Source of the DNA: AP-15 sp963702685
Lineage (GTDB): Bacteria > Pseudomonadota > Alphaproteobacteria > ATCC43930 > CGMCC-115725
NCBI GenBank assembly: GCA_963702685.1
Contig: CAVPDQ010000001.1
Location: forward strand, 124,001-188,000
Direction: 5' to 3'
DNA length: 64,000 nt
The translations under genes were made by a program, and so were the position numbers. The notes under the pieces are model-generated. The model made no database searches. It was not told the DNA's origin and worked only from the letters and a program-made list of their open reading frames with translations. Below, in pieces: positions 1 through 8,784 of the stretch (its first letter is position 1; each line of letters opens with the position of its first letter).

Positions 1-270
1 GCGCAGCATTATGTCGGCGATATCGGGCTCCTCGGCAGCCGGGTCGGCGACGACATGGTCGAGGGCTATACGATCTGCGTCGGCGGCGGTGCCGGAAGCG
101 AGCGGGCGCTCGCGCGCGAAATCTGGCCGGGCGTGCCGATGGCCGAGGTGCCGATGCGGCTCGAGCGCCTGCTCCGCGCCTATCTGGCGCGGCGCCGCGA
201 CACGGCCGAATCCTTTCACGACTTCACCAGGCGCTGCACCGTCGCCGAGCTGCAGCAGTTTTGCGATTGA
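1..270 (+). CDS. C-terminal end of a NirA-type sulfite/nitrite reductase hemoprotein (5' truncated by window edge)
   Basis: Open from base 1 to a TGA at 268-270, so only the last 89 residues are present. The stretch AQHYVGDIGLLG, then VEGYTICVGGG and a tail with REIWPGVP and FHDFTRRC, is the conserved C-terminus of ferredoxin-type siroheme nitrite/sulfite reductases, which reduce sulfite to sulfide (or nitrite to ammonia) in the cytoplasm. The siroheme and 4Fe-4S cysteines lie upstream, outside the window, so substrate cannot be decided. The next gene is a CysJ-like flavoprotein starting 12 bp downstream on the same strand, which favours assimilatory sulfite reduction. Confidence 0.8.
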   Translation, partial: AQHYVGDIGLLGSRVGDDMVEGYTICVGGGAGSERALAREIWPGVPMAEVPMRLERLLRAYLARRRDTAESFHDFTRRCTVAELQQFCD

Positions 271-281
271 GGCCGAGCCCG

Positions 282-1857
282 ATGTCGTATCCGGCACCCG
301 TCCTTCCCGTTAACGCCCCTTTTGGCGCCAGCGAGCGCGCCTGGCTCGACGGCTGGCTCGCCGCCTATTTCGGGTCGCAGGCCGTCGCGCACCCGGCTGC
401 AATGGCGGCGGCCCGCGAGGCCGAGCCGATCGAGGATTTTCCCTGGCACGACATGACCTTGCCGCTCGAAGAGCGGGCTCGACTAGCTGAAGGCCGGCCG
501 CTCGCCGACCGGCTGATGGCGGCAATGGCCCAGCAGGATTGCGGGCAATGCGGCTATCAGTGCCGGAGCTATGCCGAAGCAATTTCAGAGGGCGCGGAAA
601 AGGGCCTCGGCCGCTGCACTCCCGGCGGCAAGGCGACCGCGCGGCTGCTGAAAGAGCTGATGGAGGAGGCGCCAGCGGCGGCGCTGGCAGCGGCGAGCCC
701 GGCGCTGCCGGTGATGCCGGCGCCGGCGGCCCCGGCCCCCGCCTCGGCTGCGCGGATGGTGGCGCGGCTCGAAGATGTTGCGCGGCTCAACGGCGCCGGG
801 TCGGAAAAGGACACCCGCCATGTCGTCTTCGACCTTGCTGCGAGCGGGCTTTCCTACGAGGTCGGCGACAGCCTCGCCGTCCGGCCCGAAAATTGCCCGC
901 AGACCGTCGATGCCATCCTCGATCTGCTGAAGGCGCGCGGCGAGGACGAATACGACTGCCCCGACGGCACGCGGCGGACCCTCGGGGAAGCGCTGAGCGT
1001 GGTGTGCGATATCGGGCGCCCGTCCGACGCGGCGATCGAGGTGCTGGCCTCGCGCGCCCCCGAAGCCGGCGAGTCGAGCCGCCTCCAGGCGTTGGCCGAG
1101 GGCTATCCCGGCGCCGAGCCCGACGGCGCCGATTTGCTCGACCTCTTGATCGCTTTTCCCTCGGCGCGCCCGCCGGTTCAGGAATTGCTGTCGGCGCTCG
1201 ACCTGCTGCAGCCGCGGCTTTATTCGATCGCGTCTTCGCCAAAGCAGGTCGGCAGCGCCGCGCACCTGACCGTGTCCGCCGTGCGCTGGCAACAGCGCGG
1301 CCGTCTGCGCACAGGGATTGCCTCGGTATTTCTCGCCGAACGCGCGCCGCCGGGTGCCGATGGTCCCGGTCTTTGTGCAGCCGGGGCGCGATTTCCGCCT
1401 GCCGGCCGATGGCGCGGTACCGATCGTCATGATCGGGCCCGGCACCGGGGTCGCCCCGTTCCGCGCATTTTTGCAGGAGCGGCGGGCGCTCGGCGCCGGG
1501 GGGCGCAACTGGCTCTTCTTTGGCGACCGGCACCGCAGCTCGGATTTTCTTTACGGCGAGGAATTGGCGGCGTTCCACCGCGACGGGCTGCTGACCCGGC
1601 TCGACACCGCCTTTTCCCGCGACCAGCCGGAGCGGGTCTATGTCCAGCAGCGCATGCGCGAGCACGCCGCCCTGCTGTGGCGCTGGATCGAGGACGGCGC
1701 CCACGTCTTTGTCTGCGGCGCTGCGGCGATGGCCAAGGACGTCGATGCCGCGCTCGCCGCGATCATCGCCCGGCAGGGTGCCATGGGCACCGCAGCGGCA
1801 AAATCATACCTGGCCGATCTGGCCCGCGCGCGGCGCTATCTGCGCGACGTCTATTGA
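282..1857 (+). CDS. CysJ-like sulfite reductase flavoprotein subunit with N-terminal Fe-S motif (one frameshift near 1350)
   Basis: Predicted electron donor for the upstream hemoprotein: NADPH to FAD to the reductase. ATG at 282 is preferred to an in-frame TTG at 261 because the TTG would overlap the upstream gene. Around residues 86-92 is CGQCGYQC followed by SYAEAI and a later Cys, resembling a 4Fe-4S ligand set. The FAD motif RLYSIASS lies near 1216 and the NADPH-domain motif IGPGTGVAPFRAF near 1430, with FGDR and FVCGAA after it. There is no flavodoxin (FMN) domain, so the repaired protein is about 524 residues against about 600 for enterobacterial CysJ. The frame moves from phase 0 to phase 1 between about 1340 and 1365, equal to one extra base; both halves align to one family, so this is a broken or misread single gene. 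It overlaps panE convergently by 7 bp. Confidence 0.8.
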
Positions 1858-2840
1858 TCTTTGGTATCGCGGATTTCGGCGGCGCGGCGGGCCAGGGCGC
1901 CGAGCGCCGCGGTCATCGGCGTCGTGACACCGAGCCGCGCGCCGATCTCGACCACGGCATCGACCAGAGCGCCCAATTCGAGCGGCCGGCCTGCCTCGTA
2001 ATCCTGCAGCATCGAGGTGCGGAAGGCGCCGAGCTCGGCATTGATCTCGTAGCGCTTTTGGACATCCATCTTCGACGGCGCGCCGATTGCGGCGGCCACC
2101 GCCGCCACCTCGTGCATCGCCGCCAGCGCGATCTGCCCCAACCCGGCATCGGCCATAATCTCGTCGATCCGGGCGCGGGCGACGACCGAAAGCGGGTTGA
2201 TCGCGGCATTGCCGAGAAGCTTTGCCCAGACCTCGCCGCGGATGTCGTCGGTGACGGTAACGTCGAACCCGGCTTGGCGCAGCACCGCGGCGACGGTTTG
2301 GGTGCGTTCGCGCACCGGACCCGCCGCTTCGCCGATCACAAATTTGTTGCCGCTGGTCCAGCGCACCTTGCCGGGTGCCGTGCGGTTCGCCCCCAGATAG
2401 ACGACCGAGCCGACGACCCGCTCGGCCGGCAACGCGGCGAGCAAGGCCCCGTCAGGATCGACGGCGGCGACCCGCTCGCCGGCAAACGCGCTGCGGGGAT
2501 TGTCGAAATACCACCACGGCACGCCGTTGATGACCGGCAGCAGCACGCTATCTTGCCCGAGGAGCGGCAGCAGCGCCGGCAGCGCGGCCGGCCAGTCCTG
2601 CGCCTTCATCGTGCCGATCACCAGATCTTGCGGCCCGAAATCGGCGGCGTCGCCCGACGCCTCGATATGGACCGAGCCGCCGCCGGTCCATTTGTCGACA
2701 AAAAGCCCGTCGCGGCGGATCGCCTCGAGCCCGGCGCCGCGAGCGACGAGCTTTGGCGCAAGCCCGGCTTGTGCCAGCGAATAGACAACGGCGCTGCCGA
2801 CGGCGCCGGCGCCGACCACTGCGATCGATGGCTTCACCAT
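1851..2840 (-). CDS. panE: 2-dehydropantoate 2-reductase
   Basis: Reduces ketopantoate to pantoate with NADPH in the pantothenate/CoA pathway, or is one of the many PanE-like ketoacid reductases. The protein is 329 residues. The Rossmann motif GAGAVGS is at residues 8-14, and the C-terminal helical domain carries AKLLGNAAINPL with the lysine and asparagine characteristic of ApbA/PanE enzymes. ATG at 2840 is chosen over a longer in-frame start at 2939 because homology begins at the Rossmann strand. It overlaps the preceding small exported-protein gene by 7 bp, so translation may be coupled. No other pantothenate gene is nearby, so the exact substrate is uncertain. Confidence 0.8.
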   Translation of the reverse strand: MVKPSIAVVGAGAVGSAVVYSLAQAGLAPKLVARGAGLEAIRRDGLFVDKWTGGGSVHIEASGDAADFGPQDLVIGTMKAQDWPAALPALLPLLGQDSVLLPVINGVPWWYFDNPRSAFAGERVAAVDPDGALLAALPAERVVGSVVYLGANRTAPGKVRWTSGNKFVIGEAAGPVRERTQTVAAVLRQAGFDVTVTDDIRGEVWAKLLGNAAINPLSVVARARIDEIMADAGLGQIALAAMHEVAAVAAAIGAPSKMDVQKRYEINAELGAFRTSMLQDYEAGRPLELGALVDAVVEIGARLGVTTPMTAALGALARRAAEIRDTKDQ

Positions 2841-3145
2841 TTGAAGGCCGTCGCTTCCAGCGCCACCGCGCCGTTCTTTTCGATAACGCCGAGAAGCCGC
2901 ACCCGGCAGGACGGCGGGGGCGCGCAGCCGAGCCGCCACGCACGGTCCGCTTCGGCGGCAAATGCCGGGCCATAGACGATCGGCTTGCCGGCATCGGTCG
3001 GACGCGGCAGCAGCATCAGCGGCGCTGTGGCCGGGCGCTCTTGCGCCGACGGCAAGGCTTGCTGCGCCGCCGCCGGCAATGCCGCGGCGACCAGACCGAT
3101 AGCGAGCGCGAGCGGCCCGATAGCGAGCGTGAGCGGCCGGCTCAC
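2834..3145 (-). CDS. Small exported protein of unknown function
   Basis: 103 residues, not recognised. The first 28 residues form a signal peptide with a long Ala/Leu core ending PAAAQQ, so the mature protein of about 75 residues is probably periplasmic. The mature part has two cysteines in LGCAPPPSC, which could form a disulfide. The gene sits between the peroxiredoxin and panE in a three-gene minus-strand run with overlaps of 4 bp (upstream) and 7 bp (downstream). Its signal peptide is partly made of a 21-bp tandem duplication, giving LTLAIGP followed by LALAIGL. Confidence 0.6.
   Translation of the reverse strand: MSRPLTLAIGPLALAIGLVAAALPAAAQQALPSAQERPATAPLMLLPRPTDAGKPIVYGPAFAAEADRAWRLGCAPPPSCRVRLLGVIEKNGAVALEATAFKW
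3096..3137. repeat. 21-bp tandem duplication inside a signal-peptide coding region
   Basis: Two adjacent 21-bp copies (3096-3116 and 3117-3137) differ at one base. Being a multiple of three, the duplication lengthens the hydrophobic core of the signal peptide by seven residues without breaking the frame. It looks like a slippage product; similar short tandem duplications occur at 24772, 25574 and 30535. Confidence 0.8.
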
Positions 3146-3624
3146 AGCGTCTTCAGCATCGTTTCGGCGCTCGACACCTCGTATTGCCCGGGCTGCTCGA
3201 CATTGAGCGCCTTGACGACGCCGTCCTCGACCAGCATCGAATAGCGCTGCGAGCGCATCCCCATGCCTTCCTTGACACGGTCGAGCTCGAGCCCGATGGC
3301 GTGGGCGAACTCGCTGCTGCCGTCGCCGAGCATCGTCAGCTTGCTCTCCGCGCCGTGCTCCTTGCCCCAGGCGGCCATGACGAACGGGTCGTTGACCGCG
3401 ATGCAGGCGATCGTATCGACGCCCCTCTTCTGCAGCTCGCCGGCATGATCGACATAGCTCGGCAGGTGGCGCTGCGAGCAGGTGCGGGTAAAGGCGCCGG
3501 GCAGGCCGAACAGCACGATTTTTTTGCCTTTGAAAAATTCGTCGGACGGGACCGCCTTGATTCCATCGGGCGCCAGATAGCGCAGCGTCACCGAAGGAAC
3601 CTTGTCGCCGACCTTGATCGTCAT
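3142..3624 (-). CDS. Prx5-family peroxiredoxin
   Basis: Thiol peroxidase reducing H2O2 and organic peroxides in the cytoplasm. It is 160 residues, the usual size for the bacterial Prx5/AhpC-TSA redoxin group. The peroxidatic Cys49 sits in GAFTRTCS. Most relatives have Pro where this protein has Arg47, in the active-site loop, which is unusual. A second Cys near residue 74 could be a resolving cysteine, or the enzyme may work as a 1-Cys type with glutathione or thioredoxin. It is first in a minus-strand run with the small exported protein (ATGA overlap) and panE. The 114-bp gap to the divergent glycosyltransferase must hold both promoters. Confidence 0.85.
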   Translation of the reverse strand: MTIKVGDKVPSVTLRYLAPDGIKAVPSDEFFKGKKIVLFGLPGAFTRTCSQRHLPSYVDHAGELQKRGVDTIACIAVNDPFVMAAWGKEHGAESKLTMLGDGSSEFAHAIGLELDRVKEGMGMRSQRYSMLVEDGVVKALNVEQPGQYEVSSAETMLKTL

Positions 3625-3738
3625 CGCTGGCCTCCCGAATTTCGATCGCTTATCCCACCACAGCTCGCTCCCGCCATCAACCGGTTCGGCGCGAACCCTA
3701 TCGCTTGCTTAATGATTCTCGCTTAATCTTTGGCGGTC

Positions 3739-4845
3739 ATGCCGTTGGATCAGCGATCGGACACCAAGAGCGTCGAGCTCTCCATCATCGTCCCGAGCTT
3801 CAACGAGCGCGACAATGTGGCACCCTTGCTGCATGGGCTCGATCAGGCGCTCGCCGGCATCGCCTGGGAAGTCGTCTTTGTCGATGACGATTCGCCCGAC
3901 GGGACCGCCGCGGCGATCCGCGACATCGCCCAGCGCGATCCGCGGGTGCGCTGCCTGCGGCGGATCGGCCGCCGCGGGCTCTCGACCGCGGTCATCGAGG
4001 GCATGCTGGCGAGCTCGGCACCCTATCTCGCCGTCATCGACGCCGATCTGCAGCACGACGAGACCTTGTTGCCGCAAATGCTGGCGGCGGTGCGCCGCGA
4101 GGAGCTCGATATCGTCGTCGGCAGCCGCTATCTCGACGGCGGCGGGTTTGGCGACTGGAGCACGCGGCGGGCCGGGATCAGCCGTTTTGCGACGAGGCTC
4201 GCCCGGCTCGTCGTCCCGGCCGAGCTGAGCGACCCGATGAGCGGGTTTTTTCTGATCACCCGTCCCGCTTTCGAGCAGGCGGTGCGCCGGCTCTCCGGCC
4301 AGGGCTTCAAAATCCTGCTCGACCTCTTCGCTTCCGCCGCCACGCCCTACCGCTACCTCGAGCTCCCCTATGTGTTCCGGCCGCGGCTCTACGGCGAAAG
4401 CAAGCTCGACAGCCTCGTCGTCTGGGAATACCTGATGCTGCTGCTGGATAAGCTGATCGGCGGCGTCGTGCCGGTCCGCTTTATCCTGTTTGCCGGGGTC
4501 GGTGGGCTCGGCATCGCGGTTCACCTGACGACGCTGTTTTTGGCGCTCGGGGCGCTCCCGTTCGCGGCGTCGCAGGCAGCGGCCACGGTCGCCGCGATGA
4601 CCAGCAACTTTTTTCTCAACAACATCATGACCTATCGCGACAGCCGGCTGCGCGGCCGCCGCTTGGTGACCGGCCTCCTTTCGTTTTACGCAATCTGCAG
4701 TGTCGGCGCGCTCGCCAATGTCGGCGTCGCCTCGGCGATTTTTCAGCGCCACTACACCTGGTGGGTGTCGGGCCTCGCCGGCGCTGCGGTCGGCGTCGTG
4801 TGGAACTACGGCGTCTCGTCGATCTTCACCTGGCGCCGCCGCTGA
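3739..4845 (+). CDS. Polyprenol-phosphate glycosyltransferase (GT2) fused to a GtrA membrane domain
   Basis: Predicted to transfer a sugar from a nucleotide donor to a polyprenyl phosphate carrier at the inner membrane, for cell-surface polysaccharide or glycan modification. It is 368 residues. The N-terminal GT2 domain begins LSIIVPSFNERDN, with donor and metal motifs FVDDDSPDG (about 47-56) and DADLQHDE (about 100). From about residue 245 there are four hydrophobic segments of the GtrA type, including a conserved SNFFLNNIMTYRDS loop. The domain order matches DPM1-like synthases carrying a GtrA flippase-like tail. ATG at 3739 is used; an in-frame TTG lies 9 bp upstream. It stands alone between divergent and convergent neighbours. 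Confidence 0.85.
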   Translation: MPLDQRSDTKSVELSIIVPSFNERDNVAPLLHGLDQALAGIAWEVVFVDDDSPDGTAAAIRDIAQRDPRVRCLRRIGRRGLSTAVIEGMLASSAPYLAVIDADLQHDETLLPQMLAAVRREELDIVVGSRYLDGGGFGDWSTRRAGISRFATRLARLVVPAELSDPMSGFFLITRPAFEQAVRRLSGQGFKILLDLFASAATPYRYLELPYVFRPRLYGESKLDSLVVWEYLMLLLDKLIGGVVPVRFILFAGVGGLGIAVHLTTLFLALGALPFAASQAAATVAAMTSNFFLNNIMTYRDSRLRGRRLVTGLLSFYAICSVGALANVGVASAIFQRHYTWWVSGLAGAAVGVVWNYGVSSIFTWRRR

Positions 4846-4856
4846 CCCAGGCCCTG

Positions 4857-5594
4857 CTATCTGAGGAGCAGCACAACGCCGCTGAGCAAGACCAGACCGC
4901 CGACAAAAAAGCTGAACCGCCGAGGGTCGACATTATGGGCGATCCGGTCTCCCAACCAGGAGCCGATGCCGACCAGCGGCAGCCCGAACGCCAGCAGGAC
5001 AAGGGCCATGCCGCGATAGAACCCGAAGCTCGCGTATCCGGCGATGCGAGCGGCTCCTCCGACCAGCACGACCGCGGTCATGGTCACCCGAAAAACCTCT
5101 CTCTCCAACCGCAGAAGATTGAAATAAATGACGTAAATCGGCCCGACCCCGCCCCCGAACAAGGCGCCGAGAAAGCCGCCGACGATGCCGGCGCACGCGG
5201 CCAGGACGCCGTGCCAACGCGCCGGCAACACCGGGAGAGCCCCGCCGGTGCCCAGGACATAAACCGAGTAAAGGACCAGAAAGCCCCCCAATCCTCGCCG
5301 CAGCGTGTTCTCGTCCAGGAGCTTTATGCAGTAAAACCCCACCCCGATGCCGATGGCTGTATAGAACGACAAAATCGCAAATTGCCGCCACGCGATCAAA
5401 CGCCAGTCGCGGCCCACATGCCGCAGCGACGTGGCGACGCTCAGCGCGGTCGCCACCGACACCGCCGTCGGCACCGGCAGCACAAAGGCGAGCATCGGCA
5501 CCGCGATCAGCACGGCCCCGAACCCGGCCGCGCTGCGCACCGCAAACGCGCCGACCAGCACCACCGAAAAAAAGGCGATACCTAAAGCGGACAA
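4857..5594 (-). CDS. TauE/SafE family membrane transporter (putative sulfite/organosulfonate exporter)
   Basis: 245-residue integral membrane protein with about eight hydrophobic segments and two related halves. Each half carries a Gly-rich signature (SAAGFGAVLIAVP near residue 21 and FLGALFGGGVGPIYVIY near 140) typical of the TauE/SafE family. Members move sulfite, sulfoacetate or other small anions; the substrate is not defined here, though sulfite genes lie 3 kb away. The start is a TTG at 5594, since no in-frame ATG precedes the first membrane segment. It lies 4 bp downstream of the nitronate monooxygenase on the same strand and is probably cotranscribed with it. Confidence 0.8.
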   Translation of the reverse strand: MSALGIAFFSVVLVGAFAVRSAAGFGAVLIAVPMLAFVLPVPTAVSVATALSVATSLRHVGRDWRLIAWRQFAILSFYTAIGIGVGFYCIKLLDENTLRRGLGGFLVLYSVYVLGTGGALPVLPARWHGVLAACAGIVGGFLGALFGGGVGPIYVIYFNLLRLEREVFRVTMTAVVLVGGAARIAGYASFGFYRGMALVLLAFGLPLVGIGSWLGDRIAHNVDPRRFSFFVGGLVLLSGVVLLLR

Positions 5595-5598
5595 GGAC

Positions 5599-6666
5599 TT
5601 AGGTGAATGCCCTTAGTCGCCGGGTGGTTTCCTCCGCGAGCCGCTGGACCAGCTCGGCAGCGTTCGTGTCCTTTGCCAGCGCCGCCGACTGCCCCGATGT
5701 AAGCGCCGTCCATTCGCGATCGCCGGCGGCGGCGATCGGCGAGGTGAGGCTCTGCTGGGCCGGCACCGGCAGCGGCTGCACGCCCGACGCGACAAGGTCG
5801 TCGATCATGCTGTTGCGGATGTAGCGGCAGGCCCTGCCGCTGATCACATCGGTCACCACCGTGCACGAATCGTCGGCCGCAGCCAAGGCGGCGCGATGCG
5901 CATCGCGCATTTCGGCCTCCTCGCAGCGCAAGAACGCCGTCCCCAGCTGCACCGCGCTCGCGCCGAGCATAAAGGCGGCCGCCGCGGTACGGCCATCGGC
6001 GACGCCCCCGGCGGCGATAACCGGAACAGTTACCGCATCGACGATTTGCGGCAGCAGCGCGAACAAGCCCGGCTGCATGCCGATATCGACGCCGGTAAAT
6101 GTCGCCCGATGCCCGCCGGCCTCGATGCCCTGCGCGATAATAGCGTCGACCCCGCTTTTTTCGAGCATCCGCGCTTCGGCGACCGTCGTCGCACTCGACA
6201 TGATGAAGATGCCGGCGGATTTGAGGGTGCGGACGACCTCCGGGTCGGGCAGGCCGAAATGAAAGCTCACCACCTCCGGTTTGGTTTCGAGCAGCAGCGC
6301 AACATGCTCCTCTTCAACCTCGCTGGCCGCACCTCGCGGCTCCGGCACCGCCGCCAGCCCGTGCGCCTGGTAATGCGGCTGGAGATGCCGCCGCATCGCC
6401 TCGGTGGCTTCGGGCGTCGAGCGCGGATCCGGCCAGATCGGGTAGTTGACGTTGAGGCTGCCGCCGCTCTGCTGGCGAAATCCGGCAATCCGGCGCGACG
6501 CCTGCTCTGCGGTGCGGGCCCACATCCCGAGCCCGCCGAGCCCGCCCGCGTTGGTGACCGCGGCAGCCAGCGCCGGCGTGCTGGCGCTGCCCATCGGCGC
6601 CTGCAGGATCGGCCATTTGAGGTTCAGTCGTTCGGTGACGGCGTTCTTCGGCCACATCGGCGTCAT
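5599..6666 (-). CDS. Nitronate monooxygenase (2-nitropropane dioxygenase family)
   Basis: FMN-dependent TIM-barrel enzyme oxidising nitronates such as propionate 3-nitronate to carbonyls plus nitrite. It is 355 residues. Visible motifs are PILQAPMGSASTPALAAAV at the N-terminus, QGIEAGGHR (FMN-phosphate and catalytic region) and PVIAAGGVADG, with a barrel-end strand GASAVQLGTAFL. Two ATGs (6666 and 6657) could start it, differing by three residues. It is first of a two-gene unit with the TauE-like exporter and is divergent from the amidase across about 230 bp. The long in-frame extension upstream of 6666 runs antisense to the amidase and is not coding. Confidence 0.85.
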   Translation of the reverse strand: MTPMWPKNAVTERLNLKWPILQAPMGSASTPALAAAVTNAGGLGGLGMWARTAEQASRRIAGFRQQSGGSLNVNYPIWPDPRSTPEATEAMRRHLQPHYQAHGLAAVPEPRGAASEVEEEHVALLLETKPEVVSFHFGLPDPEVVRTLKSAGIFIMSSATTVAEARMLEKSGVDAIIAQGIEAGGHRATFTGVDIGMQPGLFALLPQIVDAVTVPVIAAGGVADGRTAAAAFMLGASAVQLGTAFLRCEEAEMRDAHRAALAAADDSCTVVTDVISGRACRYIRNSMIDDLVASGVQPLPVPAQQSLTSPIAAAGDREWTALTSGQSAALAKDTNAAELVQRLAEETTRRLRAFT

Positions 6667-6897
6667 TCCTCCAAGCTGCGGCAAATCCGGAGTGGCACTC
6701 GCACCGAATTGGCCACCCGCATCGTCTTGCCGCTGTAATAGCACGGCTCCGGCGCGGGCGACGGGGTGGCCTAAAGCCGCGGCTCCGATCCGGCAAGCGG
6801 CACCTGGCTCTTGCGCGCCATGTTTTAATCTCCGGTCGTCTCTTTTTCCGTCAACCGGCGCTAAGCTCCGCCGGTTTTCGTGGCTTCGAGGCTTTCC

Positions 6898-8067
6898 ATG
6901 TCCGACGATTTCAACGCGTTTGTTCCCGGCCCGCGGGTCCGTATCGAGGGCAGGGCAGGGGGCGCGCTTTCCGGCCTGACCTTTGCCGCCAAGGATTTGT
7001 TCGATGTCGCCGGCCATCCGACCGGCGGCGGCAATCCGGATTGGGCGCGCTGGAACCGGGTGCCGGCACGCCACGCCTGGGCGGTCGAGCGCTTGCTCGA
7101 CGCCGGCGCCACGCTCGTCGGCAAGACCATCACCGACGAGGTGTCGCTCGGCATCTTTGGCGAAAACCCGTTCTACGGCACGCCGGTCAACCCGCGCGCC
7201 CCCGACCGGGTGCCGGGCGGCTCCTCGGCAGGCTCGGCCGCGGCGGTCGCTGCCGGACTTTGCGACACCGCGCTCGGCACCGATACCGGCGGCTCGGTCA
7301 GGGTGCCGGCGAGCTTTTGCGGCATTTACGGCATCCGCCCGACGCATGGCCGGATCGATGTCACGGGCATGATGCCGCAAGCGCCGACATCGGACACGAC
7401 GGGCTGGTTCGCCCGCGACGCCAAAACCTTCGCACGGGTCTCGGCGGTCATGCTCGACGAGCCGATCCCGGCGGCATTGCCGACGCGGCTGATCGTCGCC
7501 GCCGATGGTTTTGCCTTTGCCGACCCGGAAGTCGGCGCGGCGTTGCAGCCGATGGTCGAGCAGCTCCGCCGGCTGATCGGCGACAGCCGCGACGAGACCA
7601 TGGCGCCCGGCGGTCTCGTGCAATGGCTGCGCGCCCAGCGGGTTTTGCAGCCCGCGGAAGCCTGGCAGACCTTCAAGGAGTGGATCGAGCGCGACAACCC
7701 GCGCCTGGCCTACAGTGTGGCGCGCAATCTCTTCAGCGGCTCGCTGATCCCGGACAGCGAGCGGCAATCGGCCAATCTGGTGCGCCACGAAGCCCGCGGC
7801 CGGATGCGCCAGCTATTGCCGCCCGGCACCATCCTGTGCCTGCCGACGACGCCGTTCCCGGCACCAAAACGCGGCCTGTCCTTATCCGCCAGCAGCGCCT
7901 TCCGCGAGCGGACGCTGTGCCTGTGCGCGCATGGCGGACTGACCGGCGTGCCGCAAATCAGCATCCCCGGCGGCATCGTGGACGGCGCCCCGGTCGGCCT
8001 CTCGATCATCGGCGGCCATCACACCGACGCGAGCCTCGTCGCGGTGGCTCGCGCGCTCGCTGTCTAA
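6898..8067 (+). CDS. Amidase signature family hydrolase
   Basis: Cytoplasmic amide hydrolase with the Ser-cisSer-Lys catalytic system. It is 389 residues. The catalytic Lys32 is in FAAKDLFD, the cis-Ser in PGGSSAGSAAAVAAG and the nucleophile Ser in TDTGGSVRVPAS. The C-terminus ends with the typical GVPQISIPGG strand followed by PVGLSIIGG. It is shorter than GatA (about 490) and lacks Gat neighbours, so it is a stand-alone amidase of the type annotated as AtzF, indoleacetamide or glutamyl amidase; the substrate cannot be told. ATG at 6898 is chosen because the domain starts soon after it. Confidence 0.85.
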   Translation: MSDDFNAFVPGPRVRIEGRAGGALSGLTFAAKDLFDVAGHPTGGGNPDWARWNRVPARHAWAVERLLDAGATLVGKTITDEVSLGIFGENPFYGTPVNPRAPDRVPGGSSAGSAAAVAAGLCDTALGTDTGGSVRVPASFCGIYGIRPTHGRIDVTGMMPQAPTSDTTGWFARDAKTFARVSAVMLDEPIPAALPTRLIVAADGFAFADPEVGAALQPMVEQLRRLIGDSRDETMAPGGLVQWLRAQRVLQPAEAWQTFKEWIERDNPRLAYSVARNLFSGSLIPDSERQSANLVRHEARGRMRQLLPPGTILCLPTTPFPAPKRGLSLSASSAFRERTLCLCAHGGLTGVPQISIPGGIVDGAPVGLSIIGGHHTDASLVAVARALAV

Positions 8068-8163
8068 GCTTTTTTCGATAACGTCAACGTGATCCGGCCG
8101 GGATTGACCGGCGCCGTCGCCCACTGAATTATCGTTAAAATATTGCGGTAAAGGGAGGTCACG

Positions 8164-8784
8164 ATGAACTGTCGCCGATCGGCCTTGCCGGCCGTCATGT
8201 TGCCCCTCCTGGGTGTTGCGCTTGCTTTTGTGCTGTCGGCGCCGGCCAGCCAGGCGACGCCGATTACCTTCGTTGCCAATCTGGTCGGCTCGCTCGAAGT
8301 GCCGCCCACGGGCTCGCCCGCAACCGGCCATGCGACCGTGATCATCGACCCGGCGGCGAACACGATGCAGGTCGATGTGAGCTTCAGCGGGTTGGAGGCG
8401 CCGACCACCGCCTCGCACATCCATTGCTGTCTCGCCTCCCCGTTCGAAACCGGGGTCAGCGTCGGGGTCGCGACCACCGTCCCGTTCTTTCCCGGTTTCC
8501 CGATCGGCGTGACCTCCGGGACCTATTTGCACGATTTCGACTTGCTCGATGCGGCGAGCTACAACCCGGCCTTCGTCACGGCCGAGGGCGGCACGGTAGC
8601 GGATGCCGAGGCGGCGCTGATCGCCGGGATCGAGGCAGGCAAGTCCTATTTGAACATCCATACGCAGGAATTCCCGAGCGGCGAGATTCGGGGTTTCCTC
8701 GTTGCGACACCGGAGCCGGCGGGGCTTGTCGTCCTCGCCTCGGCGCTCCTCGGCCTCGGGCTGGCCCGCCGCCGTCGGGGTTAG
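8164..8784 (+). CDS. CHRD-domain protein with PEP-CTERM sorting signal
   Basis: 206 residues. A signal peptide (residues 1-31, ending SQA) is followed by a CHRD domain. Typical CHRD features are the beta-rich NLVGSLEVPPTGSPATGHATV, the histidine pair ASHIHCC, and NIHTQEFPSGEIRGFL near the C-terminus. The protein ends TPEPAGLVVLASALLGLG and then RRRR: a PEP motif, a membrane helix and a basic tail. That is a PEP-CTERM signal, processed by exosortase and linked to exopolysaccharide-producing envelopes. A good ribosome site (GGGAGG) precedes ATG 8164. Its 3' end overlaps the oxidoreductase on the other strand by 4 bp. CHRD domains are of unknown molecular role. Confidence 0.85.
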   Translation: MNCRRSALPAVMLPLLGVALAFVLSAPASQATPITFVANLVGSLEVPPTGSPATGHATVIIDPAANTMQVDVSFSGLEAPTTASHIHCCLASPFETGVSVGVATTVPFFPGFPIGVTSGTYLHDFDLLDAASYNPAFVTAEGGTVADAEAALIAGIEAGKSYLNIHTQEFPSGEIRGFLVATPEPAGLVVLASALLGLGLARRRRG

